Positions 48,827-60,443 of a stretch of DNA of 64,000 nucleotides are shown here, piece by piece (within the stretch, counting starts at the first letter, position 1; every line of letters starts with the position of its first letter). Source of the stretch: Azolla caroliniana (Eukaryota; Polypodiophyta); assembly GCA_043228905.1 (NCBI GenBank), contig JBHGNT010000002.1:27032001-27096000 (forward strand). The letters are read 5' to 3'. A program made the position numbers and the translations under genes. Below the pieces are notes generated by a model, which had not been told where the DNA came from, ran no database searches, and saw only the letters and a list, made by a program, of their open reading frames with translations.

Positions 48827-51800
48827 TTAAAAGCAGTTGTCGCTAGCATCATCATCATCATCATCATCATCACCATCATCAAGTTCCAAGCTTGGAGTAC
48901 CACTTGACCCTGTATCCAGTGCAGCCTACAAGAAACAATAATAATAATGCCGAGTATGATTCAATACACCATCTAAAACAGCTCTCAATAATAACAAAGA
49001 AAAAACCAAATAATCTTCACTTGTAATAATTAAACTTTCATCCATGATATCAAGTTAGTCCCTTCATGGAGAGGTGTTATTTTCATTTAAAAACAAGGAA
49101 TCTTGAGAAACATTTATGGACATTTTGATTTCTGTAAGTACAAAAAAATACAAACATGCATAGTTTAGATTTTACAGCTAACATTTCTATTAGTATCAAT
49201 TAAAGTAGAACCTTGCACAAGAAAACCATGGCTATCTTATCAAATAATATTAAGATACACAATACAGTTTCCTTTACAATAGAGTCAGCAACGAACTTCA
49301 AAATTAGGAACTGCCGACTCTTTATGCTATTTTACATGATATTATTGCTACATTGGAGACATTATTGTTTAATTTATATAAGGCGATAAGTAGACCTATA
49401 TCATCTCCCACACCATTTTAACGTTTGTGTGTTGAGATTAGATACTTTATCATTTGAAGTTACTCATACCATTGTTTTCTACAATCTTATGACTGTGTAC
49501 TCCTCATGGTCTTGTGCATCCTTCATGGTACTGGGGAACAAACCCACAAATAAAATCTAAGCCAACCCAATGCCAATAAAGCCAAATCAGGCATACATCC
49601 ACTGAAATCATATCCATCTCAATTCACTGCCAGATTCAAAACTATTAATCCTTCTAGTTACTTACTGCATGCGTTTTACTTCTTGTTTTGTCTATGTAAA
49701 GGTTTTGTCCAACTTTGCATCCTATACTCAGGCACATAAATCTCTCAATTTTTAATTCCTTCACAACCTCAGACACATCCAACCAACTTAGGTGGCATCC
49801 ACATTTTCTTTTGCTTGTGTGATTCGCTGGTTTTCAAAGCTTTTATCAGAGGTGGTTGATTTCAATTATCGGATGTGAGCATACCTTTATATATGGCTAG
49901 GCCTTCCAATGACAACCTTTATCATCATTTTAAATATTGTTGACATTCTTATTTTGTTATCATTTGCCTCATGATTACTGACTCTGCCATCATGCTTTTT
50001 TTACATAGTTCAACTTTTGGAAGTTCAAGAAGTGAAGATAATGTTGAGAGCTCTTAACAAATCTATTTTGACACATTGGGACTACCTTAAAACCTCTAGG
50101 ACAAAGTCAAACTTGATCAGGAGATGACAAGACTGTTCAGAATCTTCGGCAAAAGGTAGTGACAACTTCATAAACCTACTGGAAGGGATATCTATCAAGC
50201 AACAAGACGGCCACCCACCAACAATGTTTCCGATTTGTGTAATCCACAAAGAGAACGTAATAATAACAAGTGAACATAGACCTACGAGTCGTGGAAACAA
50301 TTTGATAATCAGATTCATTGAAACCAAATGTTGTGGTCAGCTGCTTGCTCAAACTTCGAGAAGGAGGATTCAATAACAAGATTCACCTAGGAGAGTGGGA
50401 GAAGAAATTTCATATGAAAAGCATTTGGTAAGATAGTAGAAGTGCACAATCATATCCAATCAAAAGACCAACACGAGAATCTACTCAAACCAGGAGAAGA
50501 ACATATTCGAGGGAGACAACGAGAGGCGCTAAAACAATGACATTCCACAAGTATTTATGACGCTATTGGTTACCTTCTAATCGAGCTCTATGAATTTACA
50601 ACCTATGTATCCACCATGACAGCTGTTACATGACATATTGGTTAACTAGGTAACTACATACAAAATCAAAACAACCCTGTGCTAAGAGTGGTGCACACGC
50701 ACGACTCACAAACATGTACACTACAATTAGTATACACATTTTGGCGTAAGATTTTATCCCTAATCTTTCTGAGGACTCAAAAGCTTTCACTTGGACCCTT
50801 CACATATCAAGCAAAGCTACCACGTTAATTTACTCTGCCAAAAAAATATGTCAAATGGGCAAATGATTATGACTGTTCCATCGCAATTAGATAAAACGTG
50901 ATTCAAGTTTATGTCTAAATTCTCTTCAGTGCAGGCAATTGAATATCAGATGTGCATCATATCAAATTATATAAACATCTCTCAAAATACATCTACTGAG
51001 GAAAAATTAACTGTTGTTGTCGTGCCATGGAAAAACCCAACTGTTGTTGCCGTGCCATGGAATCTCACTGGGTGAAAATTGATATCCTTAAAAGAAATTC
51101 CACTCAAATTATATGACAAGGTTAGACGCGACACAAGCTAACAGCTTTGAACATGTATACAAACAACTGTTAACCCCAGAACTGGGTATACTACAATCCC
51201 CGCTTTAAGCAATTTGTGACTGTTTTGTTATAGCTTTTAAACAGTGGTGAGTCTCATCATATAATACTGTAGATTGAGTGAGATGTACCTAGGAATCCCT
51301 GAGTTGTTACTCATCTATGTTATTGGGGATACAATTTGCAACTGTGGATAAAAGAGTTGCACAAGCATAGGACTCTTCCACCTAAATACATAACCTGAGA
51401 AGAATAAACTGAAAAGACTAGAGAGTTCTGAGCATCACAGAATGGGATCAACAGCATCAAAAGCTGAAAACACTACTTTCTCAATTTGTAACAATTTGAC
51501 GTAAGAATAATAAATGAAATATGAGCTGCAGTGGTACATATATAGGGCCATTATGTGTCTACACACATTGGGCTTCTTGTTACATGTAATAATATTATTA
51601 AAGCCAAGTATATGAGCCATAGGAACCAAGCAGGACATTCAAAACTGCCTAATATTTCTTCAAACGTAGATTAACAGAAATACTTACAATATCTGTTTTG
51701 ACATTTCCTAAATCAACACTGATACTGCTAGCTCTTTGGGATGCTCTTAAATAGATATCACCCTCTGTTGTTGCTTGGTCATAATCTGTTGTCTCAGAAC

Positions 51801-52139
51801 CCAGCTGATCATTATCATCAATTGAGAGGGATGTGATGTCTACACCCTGCAGAAACTTGATTTCCTGCACCCATAAGGATAGAGTCAAAGAAGTTTTCTA
51901 TTAAGATTTTTCCAATGCTTTCCGACAATGATAAAAATCTGAGACATACCTCTTCCTGGTAACGACGTTGCAATGATTTCATCTTTCTTTGAACCTCTTC
52001 GTGCTTTTTTTGTTCTGCTAAATGAAACCCTTGCAATTGGGCTTCTAACCATTCTAAATTACGAAAACGTTCAACGTACTCTGGGAAAAGTTCTTGTAGT
52101 TCCTTCTTCAAAACTTCAAATTCATCCATGTATGCAGGC
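48827..52139 (-). CDS. CLUAP1: CLUAP1/IFT38 intraflagellar transport protein, C-terminal exons (5' partial)
   Basis: Three exons on the minus strand: 52139-51950, 51864-51688, 48925-48827 (TAA). Borders are AG/GT and phases match. They code 154 residues starting RPAYMDEFEVLKKELQEL, where R is split with the missing upstream exon. The pattern RPAxMDExE...EL...YxExFRNLxxLExQL..H..EQ..xEE is the conserved coiled coil of CLUAP1 (IFT38, an IFT-B component that works in cilia and flagella). The final DDGDDDDDDDDASDNCF matches the acidic tail of the family, which ends in a similar DNDF. The N-terminal calponin-homology-like part is absent, either beyond the window behind a >11.8-kb intron or lost. 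In a land plant this protein is expected only where sperm are flagellated. Confidence 0.82.
48926..51687. other. 2.8-kb last intron of the CLUAP1 gene
   Basis: It joins ...VKTDI and AALDTGSSGTP in phase 0. A minus-strand region at 50080-50380 looks like a decayed retroelement scrap (FVDYTNRKHCWW) but I cannot place it. No exon was recognised inside. Confidence 0.65.
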
Positions 52140-52339
52140 CTATAGAAGACGAAAGGAAAGTTTAAAAGAGAAATTGTCTGTCTCATCATCTAATAGCAGA
52201 ATTATAATATACCCCAATCATGACTATATGTATTAACATTAATCTTCTCTCATGGCATCACATCCTCCTTGGTCCAGGTTCCCCACCATCCCGCTCAAGT
52301 AGCACACGCACACGCGTTTACAAAAAATCTTAGGTGAAC

Positions 52340-52870
52340 CCTATAAAAGAGCGGCAAGGGAAGATGACAATGGAAGGAGAAAGGCTTTGCAACCATGATG
52401 ACTGTGGTGATGGACTGCATGTTCCAAGAAAGAGAAACATGACCGGGCTAGATAGAGCCATAGAGATGATCATGCGAAAGACACCTCACGCTACTTGTTT
52501 GGTTGGAGGCTTACAAAGCCGAGATGCTTATGAGAGACATACCAGATGAGGCGGTTAAGCAACTTCGCAAGGTCGTAATGCCAAGCCTCCACACGGAGGT
52601 GCTCGAATTACAAGCAGAGAGCCACAGTTGGGAGGATTTTGAGAGAGGATTGTTGGAAGCGTATGACTACATTTGACTCAAGTAAAATTCTATTATTCCT
52701 CAAGGGGCATTGGTTGGCCATAAAAAGGGCATGCAGCCGCTTCAACAAGTGGCAACAATGGGCTGATGAAGTCTTCTCAAGTGGCCAACTTGCGATAGAA
52801 AGAAGGCCTTACCACATGGAGGTCATTGGAATGGCGGAAAGAAGGGGCTGACCAATTGAAAAATGAGAAG
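52340..52870 (+). pseudogene. Gag-like retrotransposon remnant
   Basis: Reading across frames on the plus strand gives DEAVKQLRKVVMPSLHTEVL, then ELQAESHSWEDFERGLLEAY. This resembles the retrotransposon gag style 'hydrophobic...LQ...SWxxFExxLxxAY'. It stops where the LTR of copia A begins, so copia A appears to be nested in it. The sequence at 61861-62690 may be its continuation. Confidence 0.4.
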
Positions 52871-52871
52871 G

Positions 52872-53053
52872 CATGTCTGTTCAGTAATATACATTGGTAT
52901 GTCACAACAGGGGGGAAAATACAGAGATCGCTCATATTTACATGAGGAGAAAGTTCCTCTTTATAAAGGCCAAGATCTGGCCGTTGGGCTAACTAGCTGT
53001 TGGAGCTAACTAGCCGTTGAGCTAGCCGTTATGACTTTTAATCATTCTCAACA
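52872..53053 (-). repeat. 3' LTR of copia element A
   Basis: On the minus strand the LTR begins TGTTGAGAATGATTAAAAG directly after the polypurine tract 'ttgagggggag' (plus 53055-53065). It contains a 'tttataaag' TATA-like box. The low-coordinate boundary is uncertain. Confidence 0.6.
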
Positions 53054-55380
53054 CTCCCCCTCAAGATGGATGAAAAATATCCACTAAGCCCATCTTGTCA
53101 CACAATCTAGTAAGACTTACTGCCCAAGTCCCTTTGTAAGACAATCTGCCACTTGATGTTCAGTAGAAACATGATTCAATTTTAATATTCTATTATCAAG
53201 CTTCTCCTTGATAAAGAATCTGTCGATTTCGATGTGCTTGGGCCTATCATGCTGTACCGGATTGTTGGCAATGCTGATTGCTGACTTATTGTCACACCAC
53301 AGTATCATCTGATTTTTTTTATTCATCTTTAGTTCTACTAGGAGAGTTCTCAGCCATAACATCTCCGCAACTCCTACAGCAATAGCTCTATACTCTGCTT
53401 TGGCTGTTGACCTTGCTACTACTGACTGTTTCTTACTCTTCCAAGAGACCAGATTGCCCCCAACAAACATGCAGTATCCTGATGTGGATTTCCTATCATC
53501 AGCACAACTGGCCCAATCAGAATCACAATAGCCCTCAATGTTTTCTAAAGATCAATCCCTGCCCCGGGGCACCTTTAAGATATCTCAGAATATGGTACAC
53601 TGCATCCATATGATCTTTCCTCGGATCATGCATGTAGCGACTTACCACACTTACTGCAAATGAAATATCTGGACAGGTATGAGTCAAGTAAATCAGCTGA
53701 CTTACCAATCCTTGATACCTTTCACGATCAACTTTCTCTACTGCAAGTTCAGTTAGCTTGATCTTTTGGTCGAGTGGTGAAGCTACAGGCCTACAACCCA
53801 ACATTCCAGTTTCTGTGAGAAGATCTAATACATATTTTCGCTGAGATAGAACAACTCCTGCTCCACAAGCTACCTCAATTCCAAGAAAGTATCGTAGCAA
53901 TCCTAGATACTTCACATCAAACTCTTTACCCAATTTCACCTTCAATTGTGCAATTTCTCCTTCATCATTACCAGTGATAATTATATCATCCACATACACA
54001 GCAAGTAATGTAGTATGCTCCTTGTGTTGTTGAAAAAACATTGTATGGTCTGCATTCGTCTGTTGGTATCCCATAACCTACCATAGCCCTTCTTAACCTG
54101 TCAAACCAGGCTCGAGGAGATTGCTTTAGTCCATAAAGCGACTTCCTTACTCTGCAAACCCTACCTACTGTTTGAATTGTACCAAAACCTGGGGACACAT
54201 CCATGTACACTTCCTCCATCAACTCTCCATGAAGGAATGCATTTCTTACATCTAATTGATGTTATTTCCAATCCTTATTCACTGCTAAGGAAATAAGAGT
54301 TCTACCAGTGCTCATCTTCGCCACAGGTGCAAAAGTCTCATCGTTGTCAATACCATATGTCTGACTATATCCTCTAGCCACCAATCATGCCTTGTATCGA
54401 TCTATTTTTCCCTCTGGGGTCTGTTTTATTGTAAACACCCATTTGCACCCAACCGACTTCTTTCTTGGTGGTAGTGACACAATCTCCCAAGTTTTGTTTT
54501 GGTGTATATGGGCATGTGGTTTGATGTTGTATTCCTTGATCTGAGAGGTATGCCCTAAATGTGATGTTAGCATACTCTGTTCCATTATTAGACCTCAACA
54601 CTTTTACTACTACACCATATTGAGTTTGAACTGCTCTTTGAAAATCTTTAAAACAAGCAAATACTTCATTCCTTTTTCTCACCAAATATAACCAAGTCAC
54701 ACAAGAGAAGCAGTCAATGAAAGAGACAAAATATCGATATCCATTAATAGAATTTGTGGAACATGGTCCCCAGACATCGGAGTGTATTACATCAAATGCA
54801 TGGGAACTCCTATGACCTGAACTAGCATATGAGCTTTTAATAAGCTTACCAAATTCACATGCATCACAAACAAGTTTTGTTTTATCAGCCTTTTCAAAAA
54901 GGTGTGGATACACCCGACTCAAAACGCCATAAGAGGTAGGTCCCATACGTTGGTGGCAAAGTATCAACAAATCCCCATAACTCATTTTAGATCCCCTGAC
55001 ATTTGTTCCCTCTACCATAGATGCTAATGCTGAATCCAGCCCTTCACGATCCAAATACCATACTCCACTATGCCATGTGCCAATCCCAAGTCTCCGACCT
55101 ATCCCTTTCTCCTAGAATATCACCTTGGGAATATAAAAAGAAACAACACATTTTAGTTGGTGTACGATAGAACTTATGCATAATAGGTTTACTGGGAAAG
55201 AAAGAGCATGCAACACATTAGACAATGTCATAGAGTTGGTACATTTTACTTTACCTACACCCACTACATGTGTTGTACCGTCAGCAATTTGATGAGAAAC
55301 CTCAAATAGCCCAGGCACTGAGGGATGGCGAGCATCCTCCTCAAGATAGGTGGACCGCATTCAGAAAAAGTTGCATGTTG
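53054..55380 (-). mobile_element. Copia element A, truncated and internally deleted
   Basis: Minus-strand order: protease-integrase spacer (55360-55112, VSHQIADGTTHVVGVGKVKC), integrase core (about 54900-54520: FDVIHSDVWGP, YFVSFIDCFS, VLRSNNGTEYA), reverse transcriptase (54500-53540: LLAVYVDDIIITGND), RNase H (53470-53117: WKSKKQSVVARSTAKAEYRA, ILWCDNKSAISIANNP). The integrase C-terminal part and the first part of RT are missing: integrase ...CPYTPKQN runs straight into RT-side sequence. The integrase DDE region is altered (FIDCFS, SNNGTEY). No 5' LTR was found. Confidence 0.8.
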
Positions 55381-55861
55381 TTGGGATTAAAGGCCCTCTA
55401 GATTTCTCTAACTAAACTAGAAAAACGAGTTTATATTATTTAATATTTTCTAATTTTTGTTAAAGTTGTACAGTCTTGTTTTCAAAGTTGTACTACAACT
55501 TCTAAAAGAATATTTTGTAGTTTGAATGGGATCCTTGTATAAGATTCCACTCAACATTAAATACGTATTTATGAGGCCATGACTTAGCTGTCTCATCAAT
55601 ATTCAAAGTTCTTCTTCTAACTTGAGCATATTCTATGTATCTTGGATAGAACTTAGTGTGCACTCCTACCTTGTATATTGTTTGATGCGGTAGGCTTTTG
55701 TTTTTCAGAACTGCTTCTACTTCTTTAATCCCTCCTATGCATTAAACCCCATAATTGTTTTCAGTTTCTATATATCTGCCTTCAAATATTTCAGAAAACT
55801 GCCATTCTATCTTCTACTTCCTTACACATGTAGTGTGATGACCTGGACCACCAAAGGAGGG

Positions 55862-56335
55862 TGTAAAGAATCTAACTCTAGTAGAGTTGAGTATTCAGAA
55901 GCATAGTGTGTTTGTGTGAGAGTGGGTGAATAAGCAAGAGAAGAAATCAGAGAGAATAACCAGAAAATAATAAGAAAATACACAGTAGGTGGATGACAGC
56001 TTATGCACTGAAGAGAGCTATATTAATTAACTAGAGATCATCAACTAAACTAAATGGCCAAAGGGGGTTTTATATACAAGTCCTCAAGGGACTGCCCTAT
56101 TAAATGTGTTGGTGGAATCTAACCAAGATATCCACTTGAGTACAATTTTGTCATAAGAATATATAATATTCTTTGACCACACTAACACTCGACAACTACA
56201 TGGATTACAATAAAGTGTGCTCTCACACACTCGACAACTACATGGATTACAATAAAGTGTGCTCACACACTTTTTCACACATCGTCCTTTTCTTCATAAG
56301 CACATGTTCACACAAGTTGAGCTTGATTCTCAACA
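55862..56335 (-). repeat. 3' LTR of copia element B (474 bp)
   Basis: Same sequence as 61424-61855 except for an extra 42-bp unit ('cactcgacaactacatggat'...), present here in two tandem copies at 56186-56270, and isolated substitutions (for example near 55902, 55985 and 56145). Confidence 0.93.
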
Positions 56336-56568
56336 TGCCCCCTCAAGGTCAATTGTATGTCCTCTTAAGCTTGGTTGTCTTGGTGTAGTTGAAGACCCAA
56401 CTGCAGTTGGTCGGACTACTAGACCGTGGTTTTCCCATTGTTCCTATGTACTCGATCTTGATCTAGCAATGTCGATCTTGCAATCCAAAATTTCGAGCTT
56501 CAAAAATTCCGGGTTTTGGAAAGTCTTCCTCTAACTTGCCGGGTCAAGTCAGATTAGATGTGTCGGCC

Positions 56569-57228
56569 TTACTCTGCCGATGCCGGTCTCACTCTTCCTC
56601 TTGTATCGTGTTGATTCTCCATGTTTTCCTTCGTCTTTGTACTTTTACTCTCCCCCAAGCTTAGCATATCGAGTGGTCTAAGGCCCAGATCCACTGAGAA
56701 TTGCCGTAGCTTGTCGAGAACTAGCGCCTTAGTGAAAATATCAGCCACTTGCATGTTGGTGCCAACGTATTGGAGGTCAATGTCACCGGCCAATATGTGT
56801 TGGATGCTACTGAGATTATCGCAGTGGATCAGTATTGGCTTGTTCACCAATTCGTTGAAGTCTTTCAACAGTCTTTTAAGCCATACAGCTTCGCAAGCAG
56901 CTACAGTTGCAGCCCTATACTCCGCCTCAGTGCTCGATAGAGCGACTGTTGGTTGTTTCTTGCTGCTCCAAGAGACTGCTCCACTACCGAGTGAAAACAT
57001 AAATCCCGAAGTGGATCGCCTATCAGATGCATTGCCTGCCCAATCAGCATCCGTGAAGCCTTCGAGTCGAAATGGTACTCCACGCTTATAGAAGATACCA
57101 TAATTAGGTGTTCCACTAATATAACTTAACACTCGCATCCGTGAAGCCTTCGAGTCGAAGTGGTGCTCCACGCTTATAGAAGATACCATAATTAAGTGTT
57201 CCACTAATATAGAAGTGGTGCTTAGCAC
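56569..57228 (-). pseudogene. Copia B RNase H region, damaged
   Basis: It reads DADWAGNASDRRSTSGFMF, SWSSKKQPTVALSSTEAEYR, and ILIHCDNLSSIQHI. It then passes directly to QYVGTNMQVADIFTKAL, missing the usual 'NPVxHxRTKHIExxxHxxRExV' segment. An 88-bp duplication (57047 and 57135) shifts the frame at its upstream edge. Confidence 0.8.
57047..57213 (-). repeat. 88-bp tandem duplication in copia B pol
   Basis: 'gcatccgtgaagccttcgag' starts at 57047 and at 57135, each followed by 'ataccataatta.gtgttcc'. As 88 is not a multiple of three, it breaks the reading frame between RT and RNase H. Confidence 0.88.
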
Positions 57229-57691
57229 AATCCATGTGAATGTCGCGGGGGGTTTCCATGAACTGGCTAAGAACCCCGACCGGATAGCTGAGGTCTGGTC
57301 GGGTGATAGTTAGGTAGATAAGACTCCCAATTATTTGGCGATACTGTGTCGGCTCACAGAATTTTCCAGAATCTGCAGTTAGCTTCATATTTCGATCAAG
57401 GGGTGTCGAGATGGACTTACACTCGGTCATTCCGAACTTGTAGAGCAAGTTCAACACATAGTGTCGTTGTGAGAGTAGGAACCCATCTAGAGTTTGAATG
57501 ACCTCGATGCCGAGAAAATAATGTAAGTCATTCAGATCCTTCATCTCAAACTTTTGTAAAAGCAACTTTTTAATCTTTTGTATCTCGGTGAGGATTTCTC
57601 CACCGATGACAAGTTCATCGACATACAAGATTAAGAAGATGGGGTTTTTAGGATTGTTCTGAACATACAACGAGTTATCAGATTTTGACAT
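57116..57691 (-). pseudogene. Copia B reverse transcriptase, C-terminal part
   Basis: It reads LILYVDELVIGGE where copia RTs have YVDD, followed by FEMKDLNDLHYFLGIEV, QRHYVLNLLYKFGM and IGSLIYLTITRPDLSYPVGV. The second catalytic aspartate is replaced by glutamate. The frame is broken upstream from the N-terminal RT part at 57734. Confidence 0.85.
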
Positions 57692-57733
57692 CCGGAAGCC
57701 AATGTCATGAAGATATGATGTGATCTTTGAATG

Positions 57734-58770
57734 TCATGCTCTTGGGGCTTGCTTCAGTCCATAGAGCGGCTTCTTCAATTGGCAAATTGCATGTGGATGT
57801 TTGTTTGATTCAAAGCCAGGTGATTGCATCATGTAAACTTCCTCCTCGAGCTCACCTTGGAGGAATGCGTTCTTCACATCCATTTGATGCAAGTGCCATC
57901 CTTTCACTGCTGCGAGAGCAATTACTGTCCTCACAGTGGTCATTTTTGCCACTGGGGCAAATGTCTCCTCATAGTCTATGCCAGGGGTTTGAGCATACCC
58001 TTTGGCGACTAGCCGAGCCTTGAACCGATTGACCGTGCCATCTATATTATGCTTTAGCTTGAACACCCAGCGGCAACCAATTGGCTTTTTCTTGATTTCA
58101 GAGGATGGAACTAAATCCCAAGTATTGTTGTCAAACAACGCGCGCATCTCCTCCCTCATTGCCTCGATCCACCAGGGATCATGGGCAGCATCTTTGTAAG
58201 TCTCAGGTTCTTGGTCTGCTGCAACCTTCATCATGAATGCATAATGGTGGGCCATGTACTCATTGTACCCGAACCTAACTATTAGGCTCTTTTGTCGGTT
58301 CGATTGACGGAGTTTTCCTTTGGTCATTTCCGGGGCCTTCTTCATTTCATACTTGTTGTGGACTGATTTGGGTGAATGATCTGAGTCTTCACTGGATGTC
58401 ATGTCCTTGGCCTCTTGCTCAGGCATCTTGCCCTTTTTTTTCTTTCTACGGGTGTAGCACAAAGGTGACAGCACATCAGAGGTTTCTTCATGCTGTGCAA
58501 GACTCTGATTGCTGGATGACACCTCAGGTCCAGTCAGCTGGAGTGTGGGCAGACTCTCTGCTGGTTCTCCACCCATAATGGTCGTTAGCATCTCTTCTTC
58601 TTCACTCTGAGAATCTGCTCCAGATCTGCTTGTTTCGAGCACGGTGGGGGTCACTGATGTTGGGCCATACCATGATGTCACCTCATCAAATACCACATCT
58701 CGGCTTACTCGTGGCTGTCGAGTGATGGGGTTAAAACACTTGTAACCCTTTTGCTCAAGTGAGTAACCAA
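57734..58770 (-). CDS. Copia B integrase C-terminus and reverse transcriptase N-terminal part
   Basis: An open frame on the minus strand from the integrase C-terminal domain ([14 protein letters not shown]) through a Ser/Glu-rich linker into [71 protein letters not shown]. The conserved VDVxNAFLxG block is intact, including its aspartate. The frame ends just after APRA. Confidence 0.82.
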
Positions 58771-59425
58771 CAAGGATCATCTTTTCTGATTTTGGGTCAA
58801 GCTTTCTCCGCTTCTCATCAGGGACATGCACAAATGCAATGCTGCCAAAAACCTTCAAGTGCGCAAGGTCTGGCTTTGTCCCAAAATACTTCTCGTGAGG
58901 GATGATGTCATGGACACCCTCAGTTGTGCACCTATTGATGAGATACACAGCCGTAACTGCTGCCTCTGCCCAATAGATCTTGGGCATGTTCTTCTCATGC
59001 AGCATGGCGCGGGCCATCTCAAGAATTGTACGATTCTTCCACTCAGCAACACCGTTTTGCTGTGGTGTGTACGGGCAAGAGAATTCCCGTACACACCACA
59101 GCAAACGAGGATCATCTTCTCTGATTTTGGGTCAAGCTTTCTCCGCTTCTCATCGGGGACATGCACAAATGCAATGCTGCCAAAAACCTTCAAGTGCGCA
59201 AGGTCTGGCTTTGTCCCAAAATACTTCTCGTGAGGGGTGATGTCATGGACACCCTCGGTTGTGCACCTATTGATGAGATACACAGCCGTAACTGCTGCCT
59301 CTACCCAATAGATCATGGGCATGTTCTTCTCATGCAGCATGGCGCATGCCATCTCAAGAATTGTACGATTCTTCCGCTCAGCAACACCGTTTTGCTGTGG
59401 TGTGTACGGGCAAGAGAATTCCCGG
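58771..59425 (-). repeat. Integrase segment duplicated (335-bp offset) with palindromic junction
   Basis: The segment coding [14 protein letters not shown] to [12 protein letters not shown] occurs twice, at about 58771-59085 and 59106-59420, with an offset of 335 bases (for example 'atgcacaaatgcaatgctgc' at 58826 and 59161). The copies differ at about a dozen sites. They are joined by a perfect 20-bp inverted repeat (see the next entry). Confidence 0.9.
59056..59105. repeat. Perfect 20-bp inverted repeat with 10-base spacer
   Basis: The left arm 59056-59075 (tttgctgtggtgtgtacggg) is the exact reverse complement of the right arm 59086-59105. The spacer is caagagaatt. It sits exactly at the junction of the duplicated integrase segments. 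The right arm has no counterpart in a normal copia, so it was created with the duplication. Confidence 0.95.
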
Positions 59426-60363
59426 CGAATCCCCTTCTCTTCTAGAAAGGCCTTGAACTCGGTTGAGAAGTATTCTTGGCCACCATCAGACCGTAAGCAT
59501 CGAATCTTGCGATTCGTCTCATTTTCCACGCAATTCTTTAACTTGAGAAAGTGGGAGAAGACCTCACTTTTCGACTTCATCGGGCATATCCAGGTATGCC
59601 GCGAATAGTCGTCAATGAAGGTAACGAAGTACCTACACCCACCGATTGTCGTTTGAGCTGGGCCCCATACATCTGAGTGGATGACGTCCAGCAAGCCTTT
59701 ACTCACATTTCTTTCGCTTAGGAATGGATGCCTATGTTGCTTGCCTAGTTGGCGCGCCTCACATACATTATCAGGATGTTTTGAAGTAAATTGTGGCAAT
59801 CCGTGCACAGCCCCTTTTGTTTGCATTGATCGGATTTTACCGAGGTTTACATGGCCAACCCTTTTGTGCCACAACTCAATATCAGACTCCGCCTTGAGTC
59901 CCTTTGCATACATTGCTGTGTTCACCTCCGTCGCATCAAGAATAAACATGCGACCTTCTCTTCTTGCATGAGCGATAAGTTGACCTTTATCCTCGATGAA
60001 GCAACCTTCCTGGTTGAATCGCACTTGCATTCCTTGTTCGACAATTTGGCCAACCGAGACCAAATTCTTTGTGATTGTCGGGACATGCAATACATCCTTC
60101 ATGTAGCCCTTGTTGCCGTGATTGTTAAGGGCCACATCTCCAATGTGCTCAATCATGTGTGTGGAGTCATCACCGGTCTCCACCACGCCGGGTCTCTCGG
60201 GTTCCCTCAAATTCATGAACCATTCTTGATGACTTGTCATGTGATTTGAGGCACCTGAGTCCACGAACCATACATCATCAGGTTGGGAAACACTTGTTAT
60301 CATGCTATTCGCCCGGTGTCGCATAACAAACATCGGTGCTTTGTTTTCTAGGTCAGCCATCAC
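59110..60363 (-). pseudogene. Copia B protease-end and integrase core
   Basis: The minus strand reads WFVDSGASNHMT (the protease active-site aspartate in a DSGAS motif), then the integrase zinc region LWHKRVGHVNLGK...DNVCEARQLGKQ. The second Cys of the expected CxxC is Arg here. The DDE core follows: IHSDVWGP, YFVTFIDDYSRHTW, CLRSDGGQEYFS, EFKAFLEEKGI. The three acidic residues are present. The frame then enters the first copy of the duplicated segment and is lost at the palindromic junction. Confidence 0.85.
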
Positions 60364-60443
60364 AACATAGTGTGTTTGCTGCAGGGGTGAGGCAGCTGAG
60401 TCACTCTTCTTCTTCCAACACTCAGCTTCAAAGTGGCCAGGCT

